From: Thiofaba sp049322715
Lineage (GTDB): Bacteria; Pseudomonadota; Gammaproteobacteria; Halothiobacillales; Halothiobacillaceae
Direction of reading: 5' to 3'
NCBI GenBank assembly: GCA_049322715.1
Contig: JBMOQP010000053.1
Span: 1-36,270 of the forward strand
Length of the DNA stretch: 36,270 nt
The notes under the pieces were generated by a model that saw nothing but the letters and a program-made list of their open reading frames with translations, was not told the DNA's origin and did not search any database. The translations under genes and the position numbers were made by a program. The first letter of the stretch is position 1; each line of letters opens with the position of its first letter. Shown here piece by piece: positions 1-7,936 of this stretch.

Positions 1-2
1 GC

Positions 3-62
3 TACCTGAACATGACGCTCCTGGTGGAGCAGAAAAAGGAGATGCTGCGACTGGCGGCTTGA
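3..62 (+). CDS. 3' end of an unidentified gene (partial)
   Basis: The third plus-strand frame is open from the window edge to a TGA at 60-62 and encodes 19 residues ending LVEQKKEMLRLAA. The charged, helix-forming C-terminus is compatible with a real protein end. Only 28 bases separate it from the stop of the convergent remnant on the other strand. The fragment is too short to assign a family, and it could be a chance open frame. Confidence 0.35.
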   Translation, partial: YLNMTLLVEQKKEMLRLAA

Positions 63-90
63 TCCGGAAATCGATCAACCTCAACCATGA

Positions 91-471
91 TCACCTTTTT
101 GCACAACTTGACGTACACAACCGGGTTTGTTCGCCATGCTTGAGGATCAGTGCGGGAATAAGTTCTGCCGTGGATGATGAATCACCATCTCCATGTACTT
201 CAGCAGCCGATGCGATGAACGCAACGGCGGGCAGCGGCAAGGATTTGACATCAGTCTCGGTCCGGGAGACGAGTCCGGCCTTGAGCCCTTGCGTTTCCAG
301 CGCCTTGATGAGCGCAGGCATATCCAGAGGAGGGGGGAAGCGCTTGAGGAGAAGATCGGCATCGAAAGGCCGACGGTACAGGCTGGCAAGGCTGGCGAGC
401 AACCAAACGGTGGCTTCCGTGCTGATAAGGGGGCCCAGCGCCGTAAGGCCCTCGTGCTGCAATCCTTGCAT
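91..471 (-). pseudogene. Truncated type I secretion ABC transporter: N-terminal C39-like domain only
   Basis: Encodes 126 residues resembling the N-terminal C39-like domain of HlyB/LapB-type ABC exporters: a helix with LLASLASLYRRPFD, then LLKRF, an ALIKALETQGLKA helix and a LPLPAVAFI strand. The first segment has no cysteine where C39 peptidases carry the catalytic Cys, so it matches the non-proteolytic variant that docks RTX substrates. The frame stops after PALILKHGEQT plus an unrelated Cys-rich tail (TRLCTSSCAKR). The expected transmembrane and ATPase domains, several hundred residues, are absent, and another gene's tail occupies that DNA. The start is supported by AAGGA about 9 nt upstream of ATG 469-471. 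Most likely a decayed exporter gene; a free-standing domain protein is the less likely alternative. Confidence 0.6.
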
Positions 472-553
472 GCCTATGGTCCTTGTTCATCAGAGTCTGA
501 CGACTGGTTTGTCTTCTAATCGAAAGATGGCAGGTTCGTCAATAGCGATAGGC

Positions 554-1969
554 TCAATCCACCCGCACGTTGCCGAACTGCCAGGGGTCGTCCTGATCCA
601 CCGCCTCCGGGAACAGAGTGCCCCGCCCCTGGAGCGGCGTCCAGTCCCCGTACACGCCGACCATCTCACCAAGATAGGGCTCGGCGACGGCGAGCACTTC
701 CTCGTGGTCCAGTTCGTCCGGCTCCACCACTCCCCGGTCCGGATGACGGAGCGCCCAGACCAGGCCGCCCAGCACCCCGGCCGCGGTCTGCAGGGTGGTG
801 GCATTGTTGCGGGGGGCCAGGGCGCGGGCCTGGGCGATGGAGAGTCGCGAACCGTACCAGTAGGCGGTGCGCGCATGGCCGAGCAGCAGCACGCCGAGCT
901 CGTCGAGCCCGTCGATGAGCTCGTCCATCAGCAGCCTGTTTTCGTCCTGTGCCTGCCAGTTTCGCCCGGCCAGTTCGTGCAGAGAGAGCACGGCATCGTC
1001 GCAGGGGTGGTAGGCGTAGTGAACGGTCGGCCGGTAGACCACCTGCCCGCGCTCGCGCAAGGTCAGGAAATCGGCGATAGAGATGGATTCCGCATGGGTG
1101 ATAAGGAAGCCGTGGTAGGGCCCGGCGAGCGGCGTCCAGCTGCGCACCCGCGTCGCGGCGCCCGGGCGGCGCAGCCAGATGGCCGCCCCGGAACCGTTCT
1201 CGTGATGGACGCCATCGGGCGGGAGATGTCGCTCGTGCGTGCCCCAGCCCAGTTCGGCGGGCTGGCAGCCCTCGCCGATGAAGGCCTCGGCCGACCAGGT
1301 ATTGACGAACTCCCCCGGCCGCTTGGGCCGGGAGGCGACCTGCGAGTCGCGCTCGGCGATGTGGATCACCCGCACGCCGAGCGCGCGCGCCAGACGTGCC
1401 CAGCCCTCGCGCTCCAGGGGAAGACCATCCCCGTGCCCCGTGTCCCGCGCAAGGTGCAGCAGGGCGCGCTTGACGAAATGCGAGACGAGCCCCGGATTGA
1501 CGCCGTGGTTGATGACCGCGGTCGGAACCGGGGCGCCTTGCCTGCGAAACGCCAGGGCGGCCTCCCGGTAGGCATAGTTGGAGCGGTGTTCGGGCGGGAT
1601 GGCCGGATCCTCGTGGGTTCCGTCCCAGGGCTCGATGCAGGCGTCGAGATAACCCACGCCGTGCCGCTGGCACCAGTCCATCACGGCGAGGCTCGAGACG
1701 CCGTAGGAGAGATTGAGCAGGAAGTCGCCCGGCCTCAGGTGGAGGGCAAGCAGGGACTCGAGATTGGCCGGGGTGAGGGGCTCGGCGTGGAAGGCGACGC
1801 CATGGGCCACGGCCAGCGCCCTGCCCCGTCGCCCCCGGCTGAGGATGCTGATCCGGGAGGGATCGAGCTCGATGTGACGCAGGATCAGGGGCAGTACGCC
1901 CTGGCCGATGCTGCCGAAGCCGAGCATCAGCAGGCGGCCATCCAGTCGGGCGAGTTTGGCGTGCTGCAT
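554..1969 (-). CDS. hss: Homospermidine synthase
   Basis: 471 residues, the usual length for bacterial homospermidine synthase, an NAD-dependent cytoplasmic enzyme that makes sym-homospermidine from putrescine (and spermidine). The N-terminus has a Rossmann nucleotide-binding turn (G17-F-G19-S-I-G22), followed by the family-typical LLNLSYGVSS and YLDACIEPWDG stretches and the NHGVNPGLVSHFVKRAL block. The saccharopine-dehydrogenase-like fold is inferred from these. The start ATG at 1967-1969 is preceded by GGGAGG. The gene lies 27 bp downstream of the phosphatase gene on the same strand, so they are probably cotranscribed. It suggests homospermidine is a polyamine of this organism. Confidence 0.9.
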   Translation of the reverse strand: MQHAKLARLDGRLLMLGFGSIGQGVLPLILRHIELDPSRISILSRGRRGRALAVAHGVAFHAEPLTPANLESLLALHLRPGDFLLNLSYGVSSLAVMDWCQRHGVGYLDACIEPWDGTHEDPAIPPEHRSNYAYREAALAFRRQGAPVPTAVINHGVNPGLVSHFVKRALLHLARDTGHGDGLPLEREGWARLARALGVRVIHIAERDSQVASRPKRPGEFVNTWSAEAFIGEGCQPAELGWGTHERHLPPDGVHHENGSGAAIWLRRPGAATRVRSWTPLAGPYHGFLITHAESISIADFLTLRERGQVVYRPTVHYAYHPCDDAVLSLHELAGRNWQAQDENRLLMDELIDGLDELGVLLLGHARTAYWYGSRLSIAQARALAPRNNATTLQTAAGVLGGLVWALRHPDRGVVEPDELDHEEVLAVAEPYLGEMVGVYGDWTPLQGRGTLFPEAVDQDDPWQFGNVRVD

Positions 1970-1996
1970 GCTACCTCCCCCGCCCCCTGATGCGGC

Positions 1997-2773
1997 TCAG
2001 CCGAAAAGCATTCCCCGGGCCTGATCATAGACCTCGCGGCTGCAGGCGGCGAGCACACTGCGGGTCTCGAGAGTCAGCGGCTGGCCGTCGAGGTCGGTGA
2101 ACACCCCGCCTGCCTCGCGCATGATCACCGACAGCGCGGCGATGTCGAGGATGTTGACGTCCGACTCGATCACGAGGTCGATGCGGCCCGAGGCCAGCAG
2201 GTGGTAGTGAAGGAAATCGCCGTAGCCGCGGGTACGGTTGACGATCTGGCAGATCTTGCCGAAGCCCATCCACTGCGGGGACTGTGCGAGGCTCTTGATG
2301 TTGCCTGCCGAAAGCGCGGCCTGATCCAGCGCCTCGATCCCGCTGACCCGGATCGGCTCGCCGTTGAGGAAGGCCCCGCCGCCCTGCTCGGCCCAAGCCA
2401 TTTCGCCGCCGTTGAACATGGGCGCGTTGGACACGCCGAGGATCAACTCGTCGCCCTTCATCAGCGCGATCTGGGTGGAGAACATCGGGTACTGGCGCAC
2501 GAAGGCCTTGGTGCCATCGATCGGGTCGACCAGCCAGGTGTACTCGGCATCCGGGTTGCTCTTGCCGGTTTCCTCGCCGTAGAAGCCGTGCTCCGGGAAG
2601 GCGGCCTGGATCACCGCCTTGATGGCCTGCTCGGTCTCCACGTCGGCGACGGTCACCGGGGTGCGATCTTCCTTGATCTGCACCTGGATGTTTTTCTCGT
2701 AGTAGCGACGGATCACCGCCTCGCCGGCCTTGGCGGCCTCGATGGCGGTCTTCAGGAAGGCGCTCTGTTGCAT
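1997..2773 (-). CDS. Inositol monophosphatase-family phosphatase (histidinol-phosphatase-like)
   Basis: 258 residues with the complete metal-binding signature of the Mg2+/Li+-sensitive phosphatase superfamily: GEET around residue 66, D83-P-I-D86-G-T and NILDIAAL near residue 210. The family hydrolyses small phosphate esters such as inositol phosphates, 3'-phosphoadenosine-5'-phosphate, or histidinol phosphate (HisN type). The KAFVRQYPMFSTQIAL segment after DGT resembles the HisN subgroup, but substrate cannot be fixed from sequence alone. First gene of a two-gene minus-strand unit with hss, and divergent from the small gene at 2833. Confidence 0.85.
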   Translation of the reverse strand: MQQSAFLKTAIEAAKAGEAVIRRYYEKNIQVQIKEDRTPVTVADVETEQAIKAVIQAAFPEHGFYGEETGKSNPDAEYTWLVDPIDGTKAFVRQYPMFSTQIALMKGDELILGVSNAPMFNGGEMAWAEQGGGAFLNGEPIRVSGIEALDQAALSAGNIKSLAQSPQWMGFGKICQIVNRTRGYGDFLHYHLLASGRIDLVIESDVNILDIAALSVIMREAGGVFTDLDGQPLTLETRSVLAACSREVYDQARGMLFG

Positions 2774-2781
2774 GTCTGCCC

Positions 2782-2790
2782 TGCTATATT
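2782..2790 (+). promoter_or_regulatory. Extended -10 promoter for the small gene at 2833
   Basis: TGC immediately followed by TATATT (2785-2790) is an extended -10 element. No good -35 lies 17 bp upstream. It would start transcription near 2797 and give a leader of about 36 nt with AGGAG before the ATG at 2833. The same TGC-TATATT core occurs upstream of rne. Confidence 0.45.
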
Positions 2791-2832
2791 CAAATCAAGA
2801 AAAAGTCTTTGCCCGCACGTGAGGAGCACGTC

Positions 2833-3042
2833 ATGTATCTCAAAGACCACGCCAAAGGCGACGCCGTCGAGATCCTCGATATTACCGCCCTGATCAACCC
2901 CAGCCATGCGACGGTGCGGGGCCGCTTCCACTTCGGCGAGGAGATGCAGGAACCGGAGGAGTTCAAGAAGAGCGACCTCAGCTTCCCGTCCGGCGAACCG
3001 CTGCCGCGCTGCTGGCTGGACCCGCACTGGCGCGGTGTCTGA
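2833..3042 (+). CDS. Small conserved-looking protein of unknown function
   Basis: 69 residues beginning MYLKDHAKGD and ending CWLDPHWRGV. The ATG at 2833 is preferred over an upstream start at 2809 because GAGGAG lies 7-8 nt ahead of it and the protein then begins cleanly. It is acidic, with a GRFHFGEEMQEPEEF stretch and a FPSGEPLPRCW end, and no membrane segment or signal peptide. Codon use matches its neighbours. I recognise no domain that assigns a function. It is divergent from the phosphatase gene and convergent with tatD. Confidence 0.65.
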   Translation: MYLKDHAKGDAVEILDITALINPSHATVRGRFHFGEEMQEPEEFKKSDLSFPSGEPLPRCWLDPHWRGV

Positions 3043-3060
3043 GCCGACGGCCATACCGCG

Positions 3061-3166
3061 GGCTTCGGGCATGGATGCCCGAAGGGTCGGAGGCCAGGAC
3101 GAGCCAGGAATCCATGTAGGGAAAACACCACCGCACCCCGGATTCCGGCCTGGGCCTCCATCCGGA
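3061..3166. repeat. Palindromic element copy between the small gene and tatD
   Basis: A perfect hairpin, CTTCGGGCAT / ATGCCCGAAG around a GG loop (3063-3084), has the same ATGGAT core as the elements inside tmk, mltG, rluC, rne and grpE. It is followed by an imperfect long inverted repeat pairing AGGCCAGG...CCAGGAATCC (about 3090-3113) with GGATTCCGGCCTGGGCCT (about 3140-3158). The segment contains no gene and could serve as a bidirectional 3' end for the two convergent genes, although no T-tract follows. Confidence 0.7.
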
Positions 3167-3943
3167 CTACGAAATCTTGAACAGGGCGCGAGCGTTCGCG
3201 TACGTCCGCGCCGCCGTTTCCTCCAGCGACCACCCGCGCAGCCCCGCCAGCGTTTCGGCAACATGGCGCACATACTGCGGCACGTTCGGTTTGCCGCGAT
3301 GCGGCACCGGCGCGAGATAGGGCGAGTCGGTCTCGATCAGCAGCCGGTCCTCCGGCACCCTTTTCGCCACCTCGCGCAGCTCCTCCGCGCTCCTGTAGGT
3401 GAGCACTCCCGAGAACGAGATGTAGAAGCCGATGTCCAGGGCGCGCTTCGCGGTCGCCCAGTCCTCGACGAAACAGTGCATCACCCCGCCCGCATCACGG
3501 GCGCCGCTCTCCTCGAGCACGCGCAGCGTGTCCTCGCGCGCCTCGCGCGTGTGGATGATGAGCGGCTTGCCGAGTCGGCGGGCAGCCTCGATGTGGGTGC
3601 GGAAGCGCTCGTGCTGCCAAGGGGCGCTCGGCGCGGTGCGGAAGTAGTCCAGCCCTGTCTCGCCGATCGCCACCACGCGCGGGTCCTTGCCCAGCTCGAC
3701 CAGCCGCTCGAGCGTCGGCGAGCGTTCGGGATCCTCGTTCGGATGGACGCCCACGCTGACCATGACCTCGGGGTAGGGATCGACCAGCGCGCGCATCGCG
3801 GGATAGCTCTCGAGGTCGATACCCACGCAGACCATCAGGCCGAGTCCTCCGGCGCGGGCGTCCGTCATGAAGCGGTCAAACTCGCCCTCCCAGGGCGCAA
3901 GGTCGATGCGGTCAAGGTGGCAATGGGAATCGGCAAGCAGCAT
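3167..3943 (-). CDS. tatD: TatD family metal-dependent DNase/hydrolase
   Basis: 258 residues starting MLLADSHCHLD at ATG 3941-3943; the frame extends further upstream but that part has no family similarity. Metal ligands of the TatD TIM barrel are all visible: H7-x-H9, E95 in GETGLDY, H131 in IIHTREA, H156 in MHCF and D206 in ETDSPYLAP. TatD proteins (here the YcfH-like subgroup by operon position) are cytoplasmic nucleases acting on DNA, and some family members have been linked to tRNA processing. It lies 25 bp after pilZ, the standard position at the end of the mltG-tmk-holB-pilZ-tatD chain in gammaproteobacteria. Confidence 0.92.
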   Translation of the reverse strand: MLLADSHCHLDRIDLAPWEGEFDRFMTDARAGGLGLMVCVGIDLESYPAMRALVDPYPEVMVSVGVHPNEDPERSPTLERLVELGKDPRVVAIGETGLDYFRTAPSAPWQHERFRTHIEAARRLGKPLIIHTREAREDTLRVLEESGARDAGGVMHCFVEDWATAKRALDIGFYISFSGVLTYRSAEELREVAKRVPEDRLLIETDSPYLAPVPHRGKPNVPQYVRHVAETLAGLRGWSLEETAARTYANARALFKIS

Positions 3944-3968
3944 GGGCGGGGACGAGACGGAGCGGAGG

Positions 3969-4310
3969 TCAGAGGGTGTAGGTCGGCTGGTCGCTCTTGA
4001 GCATGCCGGCGAGGTAATTCTCGATCTTGGCGCGCGTCTGGCCCTGGTCGGCCTCGAGGAATTGCACGCCAACGCCGGCCGGGCGGTTGCCCTGCGCACC
4101 CGGCGGGGTGACCCAGACGACCTTGGCCGCCACGCGGATGCGCTCGGGGTCATTCATCAGGGTCAGCACCAGGAAGATCTCCTGCCCCATGCGCAACTGG
4201 TTCTGGCTCGGCAGGAACAGCCCGCCATTCTTGAGGAACGGCATGAACGAGGCGTACAGGGTCGCCTTGTCGGGGATGTTGTGGTGCACGATGCCGGATG
4301 CAAAGTTCAC
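3969..4310 (-). CDS. pilZ: Type IV pilus biogenesis protein PilZ
   Basis: 113 residues matching the founding PilZ protein type: YASFMPFLKNGGLFLPS, VVWVTPPGAQGNRPAGVGVQF and a C-terminal IENYLAGMLKSDQPTYTL. The RxxxR motif used for cyclic-di-GMP binding by canonical PilZ domains is absent, as in the Pseudomonas PilZ, which works in pilus assembly through partner proteins. The start is GTG at 4308-4310, overlapping the holB stop (GTGA). No other pilus gene is in the window. Confidence 0.93.
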   Translation of the reverse strand: MNFASGIVHHNIPDKATLYASFMPFLKNGGLFLPSQNQLRMGQEIFLVLTLMNDPERIRVAAKVVWVTPPGAQGNRPAGVGVQFLEADQGQTRAKIENYLAGMLKSDQPTYTL

Positions 4311-5293
4311 GAACGACCTCCAAGTCGGTCAAAGCGCAGCAAAAGGTCCTCCAGCAGGAGGTCGCGGTTGAGCGGGTGGTTCACCAGCCCCCCCAGTTCG
4401 ATCAGGTGATCATACAGGCTGAACAGCCCCCGCGCATCGACACGCCGGGCAATCGGCGGCAGGAGGTCGGCCAGGTCGCGGTTGACCAACTCTCCCGCCC
4501 CGCCCTGCAGGCGGAGCAGGTCGGCCACCAGCAGGGTGGACCAGTGCACGAGTTCGGGCAGTGCCGCCTTTTCGGTCACGGCCGCAAGGGCGAGGGGGTT
4601 GCCGCCCGCGCGCAGGAGATGGAGCAGGGATTCGAGCCAACGGGTGCGGCTCGCCAGCCGCTCGGGTGCGGCAAGTCCGAGCGCGGCCAAGGGGCGTCCC
4701 TCGACCAGGTCGAGCAACAGGCCGGGGTCCTCGCCCGCCACCTGGGGCTGGCGCGCCAGCCAGGCGGCGGCCTCCTCCCTCCCGGGCACGCCGACCGTCC
4801 AGCGCTGGCAGCGGCTGCGCACCGTGATCGGCAGCCGGGACGGATGAGCGGTCACGAGGATGATGAGCGTGCCGGCCGGGGGTTCCTCGAGGGTCTTGAG
4901 CAGGCTGTTGGAGGCCGCGAGGTTCATCGCATCCGCGGGTTCGAGGATACCGACCTTGCCATGGCCGAACTGGCTGGTGAGCTGCAGGGCGGCGCAGAAG
5001 TCGCGCACCGCGTCGACCTTGATCGGCTTGCCCGGCTCCTCCGGCTGGAGACTGGTGAAATCCGGGTGGGCCCCGGCGAGGAAGGGGCGGCAGGAGGCAC
5101 ACTGTTCGCAGGGCTGCCCCGCCGGTCCCGGCCGGTGGCACAGCACCGCCTGCGCCAGACGCCGGGCCAGTCGCCCCTTGCCCACGCCCTCCGGTCCCGC
5201 CAGCAGCAAGGCATGCGGCAAGCGCCCATCGCGCGCGAGCCCGGTCAGCCGCTCGAGGGTGGATTCGAGCCAGGGATAGAGCGCCTGGGTCAT
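4307..5293 (-). CDS. holB: DNA polymerase III delta' subunit
   Basis: 328 residues starting MTQALYPWLE at ATG 5291-5293; the frame extends upstream only through the tmk tail region. It carries a P-loop-like GPEGVGKGR (about residues 33-41), a zinc-binding cysteine cluster (C-HRPGPAGQP-C-EQ-C-AS-C) and the SNSLLKTLEEPP sensor region of clamp-loader delta' subunits. It is part of the clamp loader that opens the beta clamp. The start overlaps the tmk stop (ATGA) and the stop overlaps pilZ, indicating translational coupling. Confidence 0.93.
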   Translation of the reverse strand: MTQALYPWLESTLERLTGLARDGRLPHALLLAGPEGVGKGRLARRLAQAVLCHRPGPAGQPCEQCASCRPFLAGAHPDFTSLQPEEPGKPIKVDAVRDFCAALQLTSQFGHGKVGILEPADAMNLAASNSLLKTLEEPPAGTLIILVTAHPSRLPITVRSRCQRWTVGVPGREEAAAWLARQPQVAGEDPGLLLDLVEGRPLAALGLAAPERLASRTRWLESLLHLLRAGGNPLALAAVTEKAALPELVHWSTLLVADLLRLQGGAGELVNRDLADLLPPIARRVDARGLFSLYDHLIELGGLVNHPLNRDLLLEDLLLRFDRLGGRS

Positions 5294-6051
5294 GATTCGC
5301 GCGCCGTACCCGGACGGGTTTCCGGCATGGATGCCGGCTCTCGAGGGCCGCACCCCATCGGGGCTTCCGCCACGGACGGCGGAAGGGTCCGAGAGGAGGG
5401 ACCAGGGGTGCAAGAACAGGATGAGATCTCCGCCAGGATGGGCTCGAGCGCTCGACTCATGGCTGCCTGAACCTTGTCGAGCGGCTGGCTGGCGTCGATC
5501 ACGGCAAAGCACCCAGGGGCGGCCTCGGCCTGGGCCAGGAAGGCGGCGCGCACGCGCTCGAAGAAGGGACGGCCCTCGCGTTCGATGCGGTCCTCCGGCT
5601 CCCCACGGCTGCGCATGCGGGCGAGCCCCACTTCGACCGGCGTGTCGAGCAGCAGGGTCAGGTCCGGCCGCAGCTCGTCCTGCACGAAGGACTCGAGCCA
5701 GGCGATCGCATCATGCGGCAGCCCCCGCCCGCCTCCCTGGTAGGCGTAGGACGAACTGGTGAAGCGGTCCGAGATCACCCAGACGCCTTCCTCCAGCGCC
5801 GGACGGATGACCTGGGCCACGTGCTGGGCGCGGGCGGCGAACATCAGCAGCAGTTCCGTCTTCGCCTCCATGCCGGCGAAGGCCGGATCGAGCAGCAGGC
5901 CGCGCACCGCCTCGCCCAGCTGTGTTCCGCCCGGCTCGCGGGTGCGCAGCACGCGCAGGCCGCGATCTTCCAGCAGGCGCTGCAGGTAATCGAGGTTGCT
6001 CGACTTGCCGGCACCCTCGCCGCCTTCGAGCACGATGAATCGTCCGGACAC
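5290..6051 (-). CDS. tmk: Thymidylate kinase with an element-encoded C-terminal tail
   Basis: 253 residues with the dTMP kinase P-loop (EGGEGAGKSS, residues 9-18), TREPGG and SDRFTSSSYAYQGGGRG motifs. It phosphorylates dTMP to dTDP in the cytoplasm. The start is GTG at 6049-6051, sharing one base with the mltG stop. Tmk proteins normally end near residue 210, and here the recognisable enzyme ends at LEPILA (about 207). The last 46 residues (from EISSCSCTPG on) are encoded by a palindromic element at about 5300-5420 and resemble nothing in the family. The tail is low in complexity, rich in Pro/Ser, and still ends exactly at the coupled tmk-holB ATGA junction. Confidence 0.93.
   Translation of the reverse strand: MSGRFIVLEGGEGAGKSSNLDYLQRLLEDRGLRVLRTREPGGTQLGEAVRGLLLDPAFAGMEAKTELLLMFAARAQHVAQVIRPALEEGVWVISDRFTSSSYAYQGGGRGLPHDAIAWLESFVQDELRPDLTLLLDTPVEVGLARMRSRGEPEDRIEREGRPFFERVRAAFLAQAEAAPGCFAVIDASQPLDKVQAAMSRALEPILAEISSCSCTPGPSSRTLPPSVAEAPMGCGPREPASMPETRPGTARES
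5315..5415. repeat. Palindromic element inside the 3' end of tmk
   Basis: Contains three perfect hairpins: CCGGCAT / ATGCCGG (5322-5337), CCCC / GGGG (5353-5363) and CTTCCGCC / GGCGGAAG (5364-5385). The flanks CTCGAGGGCCG (5340-5350) and GAGAGGAGGGACCAG (about 5391-5405) are the same as those of the copy at 22331-22452 and, inverted, in rne. The stems differ between copies while both arms still match. Read on the minus strand it supplies the abnormal tail of tmk. Confidence 0.8.
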
Positions 6052-7145
6052 TACTGGCCTCCTGAGATGTTGCGATTGCGGAATCCATCCTTGGATTCCG
6101 CCCTCCGGGTGTCGCCGGGCGGCGACCCAAGGCCGTTCCTGACGGCCTTGTTCACGGCCCGGTTGTGCGCGTCCAGGGTTTCGGAAAAGGTGTGCCCGCC
6201 CGTGCCATCGGCGACGAAGTACAGCGCCCGGGTCGCCTCCGGATGCAGGGCCGCGCGCAGTGCGGCGCGCGACGGCAGCGCGATCGGCGTGGGCGGCAGG
6301 CCGGCGCGGGTGTAGGTGTTCCAGGGGGTGTCGGTCTCGAGATCGCGCCGGCGCAGGTTGCCGTCGAAGGACGGACCCAGGCCATAGATCACGGTCGGGT
6401 CGGTCTGCAGTCGCATGCCCTTGCGCAGGCGGTTGACGAACACCCCGGCGATCAGCGGACGCTCCTCGGCCTTGCCGGTCTCCTTCTCGATGACGGACGC
6501 CAGGATCACGGCCTCCGCAGGGTCCTTGAGCGGCAGGTCCGCCTGCCGTTCGGACCAGAGCCGGTCGAGCTCGCGCAGCAGGGAGTCGTTCGCCATGCGC
6601 AGGATCTCGATGTCGGACGTCCCGCGGGGGAAGGCATAGGTCTCGGGCAGGAAATGCCCCTCGGCCACCTTGCCGGGCTGGCCGATCGCGGCCATCAACT
6701 CGACGGGCCGCAGGGCGAAGCCCTCGGCCCGCACGGCGGGGTGATGGGCGAGCACGTCGCGCGCCTGCTCGAGGGTCATGCCCGGAACCAGAGTAACGCG
6801 GTGCAGCACGACCTTGCCCTCGGCGAGCTGGCGCAACAGCCCCGCAGGCGTCTGGCCCGGTTCCACGCGGTACTCGCCCGCACGCAGCCGGCCGGCGCTG
6901 CCGCTCAGGCGGGCGAGGAGGCGCAAACGCGGCGGGTCGCCCTCGCCCAGCACAAGCTCGTCCTTGAACTGGCGGATCACCCCGGTCAGGGAAGCCCCGC
7001 GCTCAACCTCGAAGCAGACCGGCTGCGCATGGGCCAGCGGCGTCCGGGCAAAACTCAGCAGCCCGTCCGCGAAGCCGAAGGCCGCGATCAGCCCCGCCAG
7101 GACAGCGGCCAGCAGGAGAGTCGGCAGGAACGCAAGGCGGCTCAT
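6051..7145 (-). CDS. mltG: Endolytic murein transglycosylase
   Basis: 364 residues from ATG 7143-7145, which overlaps the pabC stop. An N-terminal signal-anchor helix (about residues 6-26) is followed by a LysM-like region and the YceG/MltG catalytic domain, with HFLPETYAF and the catalytic glutamate E220 in SVIEKETGK. The enzyme cuts nascent glycan strands at the periplasmic face and sets strand length. The family core ends around TLDAHNRAVNKAV (about residue 335). The last ~29 residues (LGSPPGDTRR...) come from a palindromic element and are unlike the usual C-terminus. The stop TAG shares one base with the tmk GTG. Confidence 0.93.
   Translation of the reverse strand: MSRLAFLPTLLLAAVLAGLIAAFGFADGLLSFARTPLAHAQPVCFEVERGASLTGVIRQFKDELVLGEGDPPRLRLLARLSGSAGRLRAGEYRVEPGQTPAGLLRQLAEGKVVLHRVTLVPGMTLEQARDVLAHHPAVRAEGFALRPVELMAAIGQPGKVAEGHFLPETYAFPRGTSDIEILRMANDSLLRELDRLWSERQADLPLKDPAEAVILASVIEKETGKAEERPLIAGVFVNRLRKGMRLQTDPTVIYGLGPSFDGNLRRRDLETDTPWNTYTRAGLPPTPIALPSRAALRAALHPEATRALYFVADGTGGHTFSETLDAHNRAVNKAVRNGLGSPPGDTRRAESKDGFRNRNISGGQ
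6073..6152. repeat. Three-hairpin palindromic element inside the 3' end of mltG
   Basis: Three successive perfect hairpins: CGGAATCCA / TGGATTCCG with loop TCCT (6079-6100), GTCGCC / GGCGAC with loop GGGC (6111-6126) and AAGGCCGT / ACGGCCTT with loop TCCTG (6129-6149). A small CCC-TC-CGGG lies between the first and second. Order and loops match the copies in rluC and at 19169, but all three stems have different sequences there. Confidence 0.85.
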
Positions 7146-7936
7146 GACTGCCTCCACAAGCCGTCCTGCAGGGCGCGGGTCAGCGGCCCGACCGCCCACT
7201 CGCGGTGCTCGGTCAGGCGCACGACCGGACGGATGCCGTACAGGCTGTTGGTCAGGAACAGCTCGTCCGCCGCCCGCAGGTCGTCAAGCACAAGGCGGGT
7301 CTCCTGGACGTCCAGGCCGAGCCGGCTTGCGCACCGCATGACGTGCGCGCGCATCACCCCGGCGACGCCGCACTGGTCCAGCAACGGTGTAAGCAGCCTC
7401 CCCCTCCGCACGAGGAAAAGGTTGCTCGCCACGCCCTCGACCAGGAAGCCCTCGGCATCCAGCAAAAGCCCCTCGGCGATGGCGGGATCGCGCCACTCGG
7501 CGCGCGCCAGCACCTGCTCCAGTCGGTTGAGATGCTTGATGCCCGCGAGCGCGGGCTGGCGAGACAGGCGCAGTTCGCACAGGCGCACCGCCACACCATC
7601 CCGGCCGTCCGCATCGACGGGGGGGTGGCGCTGAAGGATCAGGCTGGGGGTGGGCGACTCCGGCGGCAGGTAGCCACGCCCGCCGCCGCCGCGGGTGACG
7701 ATCAGCTTGAGTACGCCCTCGCCCTGCTCGCGCGCAGCCACCGCGAGCGCCCCGGCCAGTCCGTCCGGATCCGGCAGGGGGATGGCGAGCCGCGCCGCGC
7801 CACGGGCCAGGCGCTCGAGGTGGAGGGCGAGCAGGCGCACCTTGCCCTCGGTCACCGCCATGGTCTCGAACAGGCCATCGCCATAATGAAGGCCGCGATC
7901 GCCCTGCGGCAGGCTGTCCAGGAATACCGGGATCAT
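7142..7936 (-). CDS. pabC: 4-amino-4-deoxychorismate lyase
   Basis: 264 residues beginning MIPVFLDSLPQGDRGLHYGDGLFET, the signature N-terminus of fold-type IV PLP enzymes of the PabC branch. The PLP-binding lysine is K134 in GIKHLNRLEQVLAR, and the later LFLTNSLYGIRPV matches PabC. It converts aminodeoxychorismate to p-aminobenzoate and pyruvate for folate. ATG 7934-7936 overlaps the TGA of the upstream pabB-like gene, and its own TGA overlaps the mltG ATG, so all three are probably translationally coupled. Confidence 0.93.
   Translation of the reverse strand: MIPVFLDSLPQGDRGLHYGDGLFETMAVTEGKVRLLALHLERLARGAARLAIPLPDPDGLAGALAVAAREQGEGVLKLIVTRGGGGRGYLPPESPTPSLILQRHPPVDADGRDGVAVRLCELRLSRQPALAGIKHLNRLEQVLARAEWRDPAIAEGLLLDAEGFLVEGVASNLFLVRRGRLLTPLLDQCGVAGVMRAHVMRCASRLGLDVQETRLVLDDLRAADELFLTNSLYGIRPVVRLTEHREWAVGPLTRALQDGLWRQS

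Noticed and set aside
59..1990. Long plus-strand open frame opposite hss
   Set aside because: It is antisense to a well-recognised enzyme and reads as low-complexity Pro/Arg/Gly/His-rich sequence, typical of high-GC shadow frames.
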